Source: Shewanella woodyi ATCC 51908 (GTDB lineage: Bacteria > Pseudomonadota > Gammaproteobacteria > Enterobacterales > Shewanellaceae). Taken from it: DNA of 64,000 bases. A program made the translations under genes and the position numbers. Below, piece by piece: positions 27,847 to 36,583 of this stretch. Position 1 is the first letter of the stretch, and the number at the start of each line of letters is the position of its first letter. The stretch is from contig NC_010506.1 of assembly GCF_000019525.1 (NCBI RefSeq), positions 3,348,001 to 3,412,000 of the forward strand, written 5' to 3'. Under the pieces are notes generated by a model. That model made no database searches and had not been told where the DNA came from. It worked only from the letters and a program-made list of their open reading frames with translations.

Positions 27847-30800
27847 ATGTCTGCTAAACCCAAAAAAGCGATAAATTTAAAACAAATCTATCGTCAACTC
27901 CCCCGTTACCAAAAACTTTTAGTTCTGGTATTAGCACTCTACTTATCATTCGTTACCTTGCTTGGCCTACTTATCCCTTCGATAGCCGAGCAGCAGCTTC
28001 CTATTCAGCTAAGCGAGACATTAAAACGACCCGTTAGCTTAAAAGATGTTTCAATCAACCCCTTTAATCTTCATGTATCACTCACAGAGCTGCACATTTT
28101 CGAAGAGGACAACACCAAGTTTACTGGCTTTGCTGCACTCAATTTCGAACTAAGCTTTTGGCACTCACTGATAAATGGCGCCATAAGCATCAAAGATGTG
28201 ACATTAACAGGCCCTTACCTGCTCGCTGAACGTTTAAGCCAGACTGAGGGGGCTGAATTTAACTTCTCTGATATCATCACTGAGATGACTAACACCACAA
28301 CAAGCGCACCCAGCGAAGAGAATCCCGCAACACTTCCCCATATCATGGTGGAGAGATTAGCGATTGTCAGTGGAAACCTTAACTTTATAGATACCCTTAC
28401 TGATAGCCAGTTAAGTTACCCAGATATTAACCTTGATATCAAGGGGTTCGATACATTAACTGAGATAAGTAACCAACAAAATGCCGCCAATAGGTTTTCA
28501 ATTCGTTTACAGGGTAAAAATGGTGGTGAGATAGCCACTCAAGGCCAACTTCAGCTCTCCCCCCTAAATATCACGGGATCACTACAGCTTAAGGAGATAG
28601 CTTTACCTGAGTTTTGGTCATTTATCTCAGAAGAGTTTCAGGCTCACTTAGACACAGGCAAGTTTAATTTCAGCACAGATTTTGCCCTGTCAATGAGTGA
28701 GACTTCGGTTGAGCAGCCACTAATCCTGACAACAAGTCAGGGACAGTTTGCACTAAAAGATATCCTATTTACTCATGAAAATCGTCCACTTATCTCTCTG
28801 CCACTTTTTGCAGCAGAAAATATCGCACTAAATCTAAGTCAGCAGCAACTGCAGATCTCACGGCTCTATAGTGAGAAATTGACTTTAGATGGTCATGTCT
28901 CTGCTGCAGGTCTAGACCTTGTGCCACTGTTTATGCCTAATTTTATCTCGACTAAGACAAAAGAGCCTGGCGACACACAAGCTGCAGAGGTAAACACTGA
29001 AACATCTACACCTTTACCGAAGTTAGCTGTCATCGATGAGCCTAGCGTCGAAACGGCGTCTACTTGGTCCGCGATAATTGACAAAGTCGAACTCAAAGAG
29101 TTCGATATCAAGGTAACAGAAAACCTTGCGTCAGATAACACTCAATGGCAGGTTTCTCCCCTAAACCTCACAACAGGTAAGATCTATTCTGACCTTAGAT
29201 CTCCGGTGCAATATCAACTAGATTTAGCCATTAATAGCGCAGGACAGTTCAATGCTAGTGGGGAGTTAAATCTCAAACTGCAACGTATAGAGAGTAAAAT
29301 ATCTCTTGAAGATTTCTCACTTCCCCAGCTTCAGGCTTATCTCTCTCCTTACCTCAACATACAGTTAGAGCAAGGTAGGTTAGATGCACATGGCGTTGTT
29401 AAAGCCAGCTCTATCGATGATCTAGTCTTCAGTGGTGATGCGGCGATTAATGATCTATTCGTCAAAGATACGATACAAAACAAAGCGCTATTAAAATGGC
29501 AATCTATGACTCTCAGTCAGCTGAGTTTAAATCAAAGTAAACACCTCTTATCCATCGATGCGATAGATTTTGTCAAACCTTACAGTCGACTCATCATTGC
29601 AGAGGATAAATCCACTAATATTGGCGGATTGGTAATTGCTCAGGCTAGCGATGAAGCAAATCAAGAGAGGCTAGCGAAGTCAAAGCAAGATAAGCTGAAA
29701 ATTCTGATTGGAAAGCTTGGGTTTACTCAAGGCTCGACCTTCTTCGCCGATAATTCACTCACTCCCAACTTTGCAGCCAGTATTGAACAACTAGAGGGGC
29801 AAGTGAGTCAGTTATCTTCAACATCAACATCACCTGCTAAAGTTGATATCAAAGGAAAAATTGATAAATATGCGCCTGTTACACTCAAAGGAGAGATAAA
29901 CCCACTACTTGAGATGCCCTATCTGGATCTTGCCCTAAAATTTGCAAATGTCGAATTAACCTCTGTCAATCCCTACTCAGGCACCTACGCAGGCTACTAT
30001 ATCGATAAAGGTCAGCTTTCTTTAGATCTAAACTACCAGTTAGAGGAGAACAAACTGCAAGGCAGCAACCATATGGTGGTCGACCAACTGACCTTAGGAG
30101 AGCGAAGTGACAGTAGTTTAGCCACTAGCCTGCCTGTCACCCTTGCGATTGCACTACTACAAGACAGACACGGTGTTATCGACCTTGGTCTTGATGTCTC
30201 AGGCGATCTGGACTCGCCAGAGTTCAGTTTCGGTGGCATTATTTTGACCGCATTTACCAATGTGATCACTAAAGCCGTAACCGCCCCCTTTAGCCTGCTT
30301 TCTGGGATCTTTGGCGACAGTGACGCGTTAGATAGTATCGCCTTTGGCTCCGGTTTAGCCAAGATTAGCGACAGCGAAGCTGACAAACTTGAAACCTTAA
30401 CCAAAGCACTAACAGAACGTCCTAAGCTGACCTTAAGTGTTGAAGGTGCCATTGACCCAATTGCAGATAGCCAAGAGCTTAAAATGCATATGCTCACTCA
30501 AAAATTGGCTCAAATCGGAAAAATTACTCCCGATGTCATGCCACGTAAACTGTCAGCAAGCCAGTTTCCAACTCAAGGCCCTCTATCAGATGCGCTTATC
30601 TCCCTCTATGAGAGTGAAGTTGGCAGTAAAGCTGATGAGATAAAAGCACAGATAATGGCAAAAAATGAACAAGATGAAACTCAATTAAGTGATGAAGAGC
30701 TCAATATCCAATGGCATATCGCCCTGTATAATTTAGTCTTGAATCATCAAGAGGTCGATGAGCTTATGTTAGGGGATCTAGCCACCGAACGAGCCCTTGC

Positions 30801-30921
30801 GGTCAAGGCACACTTAGTGGATATCAATAAATTGGAACCATCACGGATATTCCTTCTCGATAGCCGCATTGATACTAATCAAGGTGCTCAGGAAGCAATA
30901 TTAACCTTAGGGGCAGAGTGA
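27847..30921 (+). CDS. DUF748 / AsmA-like large envelope protein
   Basis: 1024 residues. One N-terminal membrane anchor (about 22-45, LLVLVLALYLSFVTLLGLLIP) is followed by the DUF748 signature region (LKRPVSLKDVSINPFNLHV, ISIKDVTLTGPYL) and long repetitive beta-rich sequence as in AsmA/TamB-type bridge proteins. The C-terminal part (PKLTLSVEGAIDPIADSQEL) resembles an OmpA-like tail. Family members are inner-membrane-anchored periplasmic proteins thought to help lipid movement or envelope integrity. Monocistronic, or followed by the glutaredoxin-like gene 78 bases downstream. Confidence 0.84.
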   Translation: MSAKPKKAINLKQIYRQLPRYQKLLVLVLALYLSFVTLLGLLIPSIAEQQLPIQLSETLKRPVSLKDVSINPFNLHVSLTELHIFEEDNTKFTGFAALNFELSFWHSLINGAISIKDVTLTGPYLLAERLSQTEGAEFNFSDIITEMTNTTTSAPSEENPATLPHIMVERLAIVSGNLNFIDTLTDSQLSYPDINLDIKGFDTLTEISNQQNAANRFSIRLQGKNGGEIATQGQLQLSPLNITGSLQLKEIALPEFWSFISEEFQAHLDTGKFNFSTDFALSMSETSVEQPLILTTSQGQFALKDILFTHENRPLISLPLFAAENIALNLSQQQLQISRLYSEKLTLDGHVSAAGLDLVPLFMPNFISTKTKEPGDTQAAEVNTETSTPLPKLAVIDEPSVETASTWSAIIDKVELKEFDIKVTENLASDNTQWQVSPLNLTTGKIYSDLRSPVQYQLDLAINSAGQFNASGELNLKLQRIESKISLEDFSLPQLQAYLSPYLNIQLEQGRLDAHGVVKASSIDDLVFSGDAAINDLFVKDTIQNKALLKWQSMTLSQLSLNQSKHLLSIDAIDFVKPYSRLIIAEDKSTNIGGLVIAQASDEANQERLAKSKQDKLKILIGKLGFTQGSTFFADNSLTPNFAASIEQLEGQVSQLSSTSTSPAKVDIKGKIDKYAPVTLKGEINPLLEMPYLDLALKFANVELTSVNPYSGTYAGYYIDKGQLSLDLNYQLEENKLQGSNHMVVDQLTLGERSDSSLATSLPVTLAIALLQDRHGVIDLGLDVSGDLDSPEFSFGGIILTAFTNVITKAVTAPFSLLSGIFGDSDALDSIAFGSGLAKISDSEADKLETLTKALTERPKLTLSVEGAIDPIADSQELKMHMLTQKLAQIGKITPDVMPRKLSASQFPTQGPLSDALISLYESEVGSKADEIKAQIMAKNEQDETQLSDEELNIQWHIALYNLVLNHQEVDELMLGDLATERALAVKAHLVDINKLEPSRIFLLDSRIDTNQGAQEAILTLGAE

Positions 30922-30999
30922 TCCCAACAACATGAGTATTTAATCTTAAGCTTGCATGGGTTACACTCTGGCCGATTTCGATTCTATCAGAGGTAACCC

Positions 31000-31356
31000 A
31001 TGTTTATTGTTCGTTGGTTTTTAGGTCGCATTATCTTACTGCTCAACTTTATCTTCACACCGAAGAAGCGTAAACGTCCTCAGGATGAGCAAACCATGAT
31101 AGATGCAGCGACTGAGCAGTTAGCCCTATATCAATATAAAGCCTGTCCCTTTTGCGTAAAAGTACGTCGTGCAATGCGTAGACAAAGCTTAAACATTGCA
31201 ACCTTAGATGCAAAACAAGATCCTCATAAAAGCACCTTAGTCAGCGAGGGTGGACAAGCAAAGGTCCCCTGCCTTCGTATCGAAGAGAATGGAGAGATAC
31301 GTTGGATGTATGAGTCTTCAGATATCATCAACTATCTGGATAAACGATTCGCGTAA
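31000..31356 (+). CDS. Glutaredoxin-like membrane-anchored protein
   Basis: 118 residues. An N-terminal hydrophobic stretch (FIVRWFLGRIILLLNFIF) and basic linker are followed by a glutaredoxin/GST-N thioredoxin fold with redox motif CPFCVKV (about residues 49-55), the cis-Pro loop AKVPCL and YESSDIINYL. It is likely a thiol reductase facing the cytoplasm next to the inner membrane. The CPFC motif differs from the CPYC of classical glutaredoxins. AGAGG is 8 bases upstream of the ATG. Closed by a bidirectional terminator. Confidence 0.85.
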   Translation: MFIVRWFLGRIILLLNFIFTPKKRKRPQDEQTMIDAATEQLALYQYKACPFCVKVRRAMRRQSLNIATLDAKQDPHKSTLVSEGGQAKVPCLRIEENGEIRWMYESSDIINYLDKRFA

Positions 31357-31368
31357 TAGACAAAACTA

Positions 31369-31400
31369 AAAAGCGACCCATACAGGTCGCTTTTGTTTTT
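31369..31400 (+). terminator. Bidirectional terminator between Grx-like and CBS genes
   Basis: Ten-base-pair stem AAAAGCGACC/GGTCGCTTTT with a six-base loop between convergent genes, followed by GTTTTT on the plus strand. Confidence 0.85.
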
Positions 31401-31412
31401 AAGCTAATAATT

Positions 31413-31817
31413 TTATAGCCCCGCCATCATACCTTTAAGCACCAGATCTTGGTAACTCACTAAACCTAAAATCTCACCATTTTCAACCACTGGTGCCTTA
31501 GAGATCCCAAAGCGTTCAAACAAACGCGCACAGTAACGTACATCCATCTCAGCATTCACTGAAAAAACGGGTTTTAGCATGATCTCATAGATATTGACCC
31601 GCTCAGGAGCCTTATCTTTTGCCAAAACTTGCTTAGCAATATCACTCATCAACACAATACCAAACTCATCATTTTCATGGCGTTTATTAACAAACAGAAC
31701 TTTTACATCCTGCTCAATAGCATGTTTGACAGCATCAGCGACGGTATGAAGACCATCGACCATGACATACTTGTTTGTCATCACATCTGAGTTTCGAACG
31801 ACTTTACGCTGACTCAT
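31413..31817 (-). CDS. Tandem-CBS-domain regulatory protein
   Basis: 134 residues made of two CBS motifs and nothing else: about 8-70 (VMTNKYVMVDGLHTVADAV, FGIVLMSDIAKQVL) and 78-132 (IMLKPVFSVNAEMDVRYCA, LGLVSYQDLVLKG). Such pairs form a Bateman module that usually binds adenine nucleotides. Its start overlaps the end of the PII-like gene by four bases (ATGA), and it is the last gene of a DUF1538-DUF1538-PII-like-CBS operon, so it probably senses nucleotide state to control the membrane proteins. No enzyme domain is attached. Confidence 0.88.
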   Translation of the reverse strand: MSQRKVVRNSDVMTNKYVMVDGLHTVADAVKHAIEQDVKVLFVNKRHENDEFGIVLMSDIAKQVLAKDKAPERVNIYEIMLKPVFSVNAEMDVRYCARLFERFGISKAPVVENGEILGLVSYQDLVLKGMMAGL

Positions 31818-32164
31818 ATCTGGTCCTCAATATCTTTGCTTATCTCTCTCACTTGATGGGCAACGCCCACAGCGTCTTCAACATCTATCTGTATCGCAAT
31901 CCCCTGTCCGGGATTAGTGTCAAACTCGCCGACACGATTAATGGTTTCGAGTATCACACGACTCTTATGCTCCTCCACCAAAAAGAGCACCACATCTCGT
32001 TGTACATCCAATGTGAGTCCCATAAAGGTTTTCTTCTTCTCCAACCCCTCACCTCTAGCATGATTGATAACGGTTGCCCCTGTCGCCCCCGCTTCTCTCG
32101 CCGCATCAAGGATACGGTTAGTGGTACTATCATCGATAAAGGCAATAATGAGTTTAAAACGCAT
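31814..32164 (-). CDS. PII-like signalling protein
   Basis: 116 residues with a ferredoxin-like beta-alpha-beta repeat as in GlnB/GlnK: MRFKLIIAFIDDSTTNRILDAA-type first strand and helix, then GATGATVINHARGEG leading into a short T-loop region and VVLFLVEEHKSRVILETI. The uridylylation tyrosine of GlnB is not present, so it belongs to the PII-like group rather than classical nitrogen PII. Such proteins usually bind nucleotides and gate a membrane transporter encoded next to them. It lies 80 bases after DUF1538 gene 2 and overlaps the CBS gene by four bases. Confidence 0.82.
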   Translation of the reverse strand: MRFKLIIAFIDDSTTNRILDAAREAGATGATVINHARGEGLEKKKTFMGLTLDVQRDVVLFLVEEHKSRVILETINRVGEFDTNPGQGIAIQIDVEDAVGVAHQVREISKDIEDQI

Positions 32165-32244
32165 CTTTAACTCCCAATAATCTCTTTTATTAACTATTCA
32201 GTTGTTTGCAAATCAACGCTGCTTAAATCCGATTATCAATCAGA

Positions 32245-33039
32245 CTAAGGCGTATTGTTTTGCTCCTTCACTGAGCGTCTTTTATCTAAGAGTTCAACAA
32301 TTTGTGCATAGCCCATCACACTTATCATAGGAAAGAGGCTCGCAAATGCAATCAAACCAAACCCATCGATTAACGGATTACGCCCCTCTACGTTTGTTGC
32401 TAAACCTAAACCCAGCGCAGCAACGAGAGGCACTGTAACTGTTGATGTCGTCACGCCACCTGAATCATAGGCCAGTGGAATGATCATTTTGGGGGCATAA
32501 AAGGTCTGGATAACCACTATGATATAGCCCGCCATAATGTAGTAGTGAATAGGGTCTCCAACCACAATCCTAAAACAGCCCAAAGCTATGCCAAAGGAGA
32601 CCCCTATCGCGACAGAGATCCGCAGCCCTTGAACCCCAATAGCCCCCGCTGAGACCTCATTGGCCTTTATTGCCACAGCGATTAATGACGGTTCAGCTAT
32701 CGTAGTACTAAAGCCTATTGCAGCCGCAAATATATATACCCACAGATAATCCTGCCAAATTATCGCTTCATCCGGTCCTAAGTTGGGGTGGATGAACTCG
32801 ACGCTAGTTAACTGCTCAGCCATGGTTTCGCCAATGGGAAAAAGTGCCAATTCAAGCCCCACTAGAAATAGGGTTAAGCCGACAATTACATAGAAAAAAC
32901 CCAGCACGACTTTATGCCAGTTTGCAATAGGACGTTTTAATACACCAAGCTGAAAGCCAAACAAAATTACCGCAATTGGGATCACATCTCTGGCGGTCAA
33001 TAGCAAGGTGTCCAGTAAGCCTTTAAGCATCTCCATCAA
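32245..33039 (-). CDS. DUF1538 membrane protein, second of a pair
   Basis: 264 residues, about seven membrane segments. DUF1538 signatures: GFSTTIAEPSLIAVAIKA near residues 113-130 and AYDSGGVTTSTVTVPLVAAL near 191-210, then EGRNPLIDGFGLIAFASL. Both motifs occur at matching places in the neighbouring gene, so the two arose by duplication and probably make a heterodimer. Glycine/serine/threonine-rich broken segments with acidic residues look like a substrate or ion path. The function of the family is not known. Start overlaps the stop of the upstream paralogue by four bases. Confidence 0.87.
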   Translation of the reverse strand: MMEMLKGLLDTLLLTARDVIPIAVILFGFQLGVLKRPIANWHKVVLGFFYVIVGLTLFLVGLELALFPIGETMAEQLTSVEFIHPNLGPDEAIIWQDYLWVYIFAAAIGFSTTIAEPSLIAVAIKANEVSAGAIGVQGLRISVAIGVSFGIALGCFRIVVGDPIHYYIMAGYIIVVIQTFYAPKMIIPLAYDSGGVTTSTVTVPLVAALGLGLATNVEGRNPLIDGFGLIAFASLFPMISVMGYAQIVELLDKRRSVKEQNNTP

Positions 33040-33770
33040 AACACCACCATGCCGTAGATAAGTACAAAGATCATTGGCGTCAAACTCGCAAATGCGATCA
33101 AGCCAAACCCATCTAACATCGGGTTCCTCCCCTTAATCACACTGGCGAGCCCCACCCCTAGAGCAGTCACTAAAGGCACGGTAATGGTTGAGGTGGTCAC
33201 CCCTCCAGAGTCATAGGCGACTCCAATAATACTTTCAGGTGCAAAGCCAGTCAGTACCATGACGGTAACGTAACCGCCTATAATCAGGTAATGAATTGGC
33301 CAACCTTTTAAGATACGCACCACACCAAGCAAAATAGCTAAGCCAACTGAGATAGCGACTGTAAGCCTCAACCCCATCGCATAACTGTCCATCGACGCTT
33401 TATCTTCATTAATTGCCCCCGCCTCTGCCGCCACTTGTGCCGCTTCATTTGCAACAGCTGTCAAGGCAGGTTCAGCCAGTGTTGTGCCAAACCCCAAGGA
33501 AAATGAGAACAGGACTAACCAGAAAACGCTCCCCTTACGGGCAAGAGCTTGCGCCAAGGACTCACCAATGGGAAACAGCCCCATCTCCAGTCCAAAAACA
33601 AAAAAGGTCAACCCAAAGACAATAAACACAAGGCCTATCATGATAGAGAACAGATCAGTGGGGGCTTGTTGCAGAATAAAAATTTCAAAGAAGCTCACCA
33701 CCAAAATGATGGGAACAAGATCCTTAAAACTTGACAGCAAAGATTGCAGCAGTTTGAAAATAGCGGCCAT
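33036..33770 (-). CDS. DUF1538 membrane protein, first of a pair
   Basis: 244 residues from ATG 33770, chosen because GGAG lies five bases upstream (GTG 33776 is also in frame). About seven membrane segments. It carries FGTTLAEPALTAVANEA and AYDSGGVTTSTITVPLVTAL, followed by KGRNPMLDGFGLIAFASL, matching its downstream paralogue. It heads a four-gene operon with a PII-like protein and a tandem-CBS protein. The pairing of two homologous membrane proteins with two kinds of nucleotide-binding regulator suggests a regulated transporter or channel; its substrate is unknown. Confidence 0.87.
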   Translation of the reverse strand: MAAIFKLLQSLLSSFKDLVPIILVVSFFEIFILQQAPTDLFSIMIGLVFIVFGLTFFVFGLEMGLFPIGESLAQALARKGSVFWLVLFSFSLGFGTTLAEPALTAVANEAAQVAAEAGAINEDKASMDSYAMGLRLTVAISVGLAILLGVVRILKGWPIHYLIIGGYVTVMVLTGFAPESIIGVAYDSGGVTTSTITVPLVTALGVGLASVIKGRNPMLDGFGLIAFASLTPMIFVLIYGMVVF

Positions 33771-34173
33771 TAACACTCCATGTGGCTGTTTAACTTAGAT
33801 AAAACTTAAGTAAGCAAATCTAAATTAAGCTAAAAGTCATCGAGCAAAACCTAAGGTAAATATGGCGTTAAAGCCTGTATTTCAGGTCCTACCTTCCTCT
33901 GAATATGACTCATTTCAGTGTGCCATTTGAGTCGTAAATAGCAAGAATTAACCAGTACGATTTGCCTATTACTTGAGCGAAATCAAGTTTATCCCCTTCA
34001 ATTCAAGTTAGGAGGGTTAAAGGTAAAAGATTGTCAGTATGATGCAAACTTGTTGAAAATTGAGTTATGCTGCATAAAGTTAATTGAGACTGATGGTGGG
34101 ACACGGACTGTACATTCCCTGCAATAGCAACCTCAGTCAAACAGATGTCGACACTAAAATAATAAGAACAGAT
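33771..34173 (+). other. Intergenic region between DUF1538 operon and small lipoprotein gene
   Basis: About 400 AT-rich bases between divergent genes. It should hold both promoters. I see no reading frame, terminator or repeat that I would defend. Confidence 0.4.
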
Positions 34174-34617
34174 ATGCTTAATAATAAAATTGCCCTTATG
34201 CTTTCACTTACTCTGCTCACGGCTTGTGCGAGTAAAAAAACCGATCCTGAGGATTTTAAGCTCAGCGTCAAAGACAGGTTTAGTACCAATATAAAGGGTG
34301 ACGGTATTAAGCTATTTACCTACAAGGCCCAGCTTGCCAACCTTGCAGAACCTGATTTTCCTTTACCTCATAATGAACGAATTGAGCAGGTAAAGAGGAA
34401 GAGCCGAGCACAATCTGGTAAACGTTATAAGCAACCCGACCTCAGCGATTGGACTCAACAGATAGAGCTAGGCCTCTCTAAAACCTTAGCCATGACAGGT
34501 TACTGCCGAGAGGGATTTATGGAGCTAAGTCGTATTATTGAGGTAGGCAGAGCTGAGATCCGTGGTGAGTGTAATGAAGGAGCAACAGAAGCCGATAAGC
34601 AAAAATTCTCCTCATAA
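34174..34617 (+). CDS. Small lipoprotein of unknown function
   Basis: 147 residues from ATG 34174, which gives a clear lipoprotein signal (MLNNKIALMLSLTLLTAC); an upstream in-frame start at 34084 would bury the signal and is rejected. The mature part has an acidic and basic helical region (KRKSRAQSGKRYKQPDLSDW) and two Cys (CREGF, GECNEG) that could form a disulphide. I recognise no domain. Followed by a small basic protein gene of the DUF2986 type. Confidence 0.7.
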   Translation: MLNNKIALMLSLTLLTACASKKTDPEDFKLSVKDRFSTNIKGDGIKLFTYKAQLANLAEPDFPLPHNERIEQVKRKSRAQSGKRYKQPDLSDWTQQIELGLSKTLAMTGYCREGFMELSRIIEVGRAEIRGECNEGATEADKQKFSS

Positions 34618-34740
34618 TAATGTAGCCGCGCATATTTGTGGCTTGATGGAGCAGATTAAGTTAAAATCCGCTCCCGGATTTACAATCCAGCCACAGAAGC
34701 TAAGCTGGCTGGAGAGATAGCAGCATATTGGTAGAGAGCT

Positions 34741-34971
34741 ATGAACAAAAAACAGAAAATGATCAAACTTACGGCTAAACGTGCCAAGGCCCGTAAAAAT
34801 AAGCATACAGCTCCTACAATCAAAAAATATGTCTCTAAAGGCGATCGCGCAAAAGCCCTAGCTCAAGAGCAGGCAGAAGCTGCACTATCAGGTAAGCAAA
34901 CTGCTGAAGAGGTGCAAAGCACTACAGAAGCAGAGCAAGAGCAGCAAACTGATACGCCTGAAACAAACTAG
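34741..34971 (+). CDS. DUF2986-type small basic protein
   Basis: 76 residues. The N-terminal half is strongly basic (KLTAKRAKARKNKHT, KKYVSKGDRAKALAQEQAE) and the C-terminal half acidic and Glu/Gln/Thr-rich. This is the layout of DUF2986, found in Shewanella and Vibrio. No function is known. GTAGAGAG precedes the start. A bidirectional terminator follows. Confidence 0.72.
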   Translation: MNKKQKMIKLTAKRAKARKNKHTAPTIKKYVSKGDRAKALAQEQAEAALSGKQTAEEVQSTTEAEQEQQTDTPETN

Positions 34972-34990
34972 AAGATCCCATTACAAATAA

Positions 34991-35018
34991 AAAAGGGAGC
35001 TTAGTAGCTCCCATTTTT
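34991..35018 (+). terminator. Terminator between the DUF2986 and MATE genes
   Basis: Stem GGGAGCT/AGCTCCC with a four-base loop, preceded by A and followed by ATTTTTAT, between convergent genes. Probably works in both directions. Confidence 0.75.
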
Positions 35019-35036
35019 ATGCGTGTCACTGAGGCG

Positions 35037-36548
35037 TCAACTGGCTTTATCACCTGTCGGCTTTATAAACTCTCTCACTTCGCTCCCAGCTTCTGCATCT
35101 TGCTCCTCTGTTATCTGCGCCATCAGCGCACATGAGGACGATAATGCATTAGTACTACTCGGGCTTAACTCGGTATCAAACTCATCTTGCTCATCACTCA
35201 CAGTGGATGCGAGCTCTTTCGATGCATCAGCTCTTACCTTGTCCACTAATCGAAAAGCAGTATAAACACCTAATATTGCGAAAATTATCGCCCCGATAAC
35301 TTGCCCCACCAACACACCATAAACCCCTCCCCACTGAGCGCCAAAATAGACAAATGGGATAGTACCTATGGTCGCTTTACCCACATTAAAAAAGGTGGAG
35401 TACTTTGCTTTACCTAGATTATTAAAAGAGGCATTAGCCACAAATAACGCACCAGAAAAAACAAAGAAAACGGCAATATAAGTACAAAAGAACCGAATAA
35501 TTTCCGCACTGTCTCCCTGCATATCAAATACAGAGATAATCTGATCCTGTAACAGCATTAAGATCAAAGAGACGCCAACAACGTACATGGCACAAAACTG
35601 CAGGGCTTTGGTTAAGCTCTCTCTCACTCGATCAAATTCATGAGCACCATAATTCTGTCCTACAATAGGGCCAACGGCTCCCGATAAAGCGAATATCATT
35701 CCAAAGCAGACAGGAACTAAACGCCCTAATACCGCCCAGCCAGCAACATAGCCATCACCAAAATCTGCAATCGCTCGGGTCACTACAGCATTACCTATGG
35801 GCGTGGCGATATTGGTTAGCATGGCCGGCGCTGCAATTGCGAAAATAGCGCTAAGATCTGTCTTAAAACTCCCAAAATCAAACTGCCCAAACAGTTTGTG
35901 CTTGACGATAACACCGCGCGCAGCGATAAACAGCACCCCCGCCCTAGCCAAGACAGAAGCAACCGCCGCCCCCTCTATCCCCATCCCCAATGCAAAGATA
36001 AAGATGGGATCAAACACCAAATTGATCCCTCCACCACCAAGCGTTGACATCATAGAGAGCTTGGCATCTCCCACAGCTCGAAGTGCAGCGCCCAGTGCCA
36101 TAGCAAGGCAGATAAGTGGCAGTGAGGGCACTAAGATATAGAGATAGCCAGCAGCAAGCTCTGCGGTATGTCCTGTCGCTCCAACTAAAGAGAGCAATTC
36201 TGGAATAAAATAGGTCACCACAGCCGAGACTAACAGTGACATCAAGAGTGTCACAACGGCGCAATTGAGTAGTAAGCGCTTAGCTGCCTCCATCTGTTTG
36301 GCACCGATAGCACGGGATACCAGTGCACCAAGTGCTATGGATAAACCAATACCTATGGAGGTGGTAAAGAAAGAGATAGTTCCGGCATAACCGACCGCAG
36401 CAGCAAGCTCCTGCTCACCGAGTAAGCTCAAGAAGAAAATATCGATTAAATCGACCACAAATAGCGCGGATATCCCCACCGCTGAAGTCGAACTCATCAC
36501 TAAGATGTGACGCATTATCGAACCTTGAACAAATTTAGCTGTAGTCAT
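35037..36548 (-). CDS. MATE-family multidrug/Na+ efflux protein
   Basis: 503 residues with about 12 membrane segments in two homologous halves, the MatE layout (GVDLIDIFFLSLLG-like start VVDLIDIFFLSLLGEQ, LARAGVLFIAARG, AVGPIVGQNYGA in the second half). MATE proteins export cationic drugs and metabolites in exchange for Na+ or H+. The last 60 residues are a soluble acidic tail (SDEQDEFDTELSPSS), longer than in NorM, so function of the tail is unclear. 35 bases downstream of the K+-channel gene in the same direction, possibly co-transcribed. Confidence 0.88.
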   Translation of the reverse strand: MTTAKFVQGSIMRHILVMSSTSAVGISALFVVDLIDIFFLSLLGEQELAAAVGYAGTISFFTTSIGIGLSIALGALVSRAIGAKQMEAAKRLLLNCAVVTLLMSLLVSAVVTYFIPELLSLVGATGHTAELAAGYLYILVPSLPLICLAMALGAALRAVGDAKLSMMSTLGGGGINLVFDPIFIFALGMGIEGAAVASVLARAGVLFIAARGVIVKHKLFGQFDFGSFKTDLSAIFAIAAPAMLTNIATPIGNAVVTRAIADFGDGYVAGWAVLGRLVPVCFGMIFALSGAVGPIVGQNYGAHEFDRVRESLTKALQFCAMYVVGVSLILMLLQDQIISVFDMQGDSAEIIRFFCTYIAVFFVFSGALFVANASFNNLGKAKYSTFFNVGKATIGTIPFVYFGAQWGGVYGVLVGQVIGAIIFAILGVYTAFRLVDKVRADASKELASTVSDEQDEFDTELSPSSTNALSSSCALMAQITEEQDAEAGSEVREFIKPTGDKAS

Positions 36549-36583
36549 CTCTATCCTTGAACTTATATTATTAATATTTGGTG

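Noticed and set aside
30920..30955. A TGATCC before the glutaredoxin-like gene, tested as a third RpoE promoter
   Set aside because: Eighteen bases downstream there is ATCTTA, not a TA-starting -10; position inside the end of the DUF748 gene makes it likely chance.
33413..33798. Overlapping plus-strand frames opposite the DUF1538 gene
   Set aside because: Antisense shadows of a membrane-protein gene; no ribosome-binding sites and no domain.
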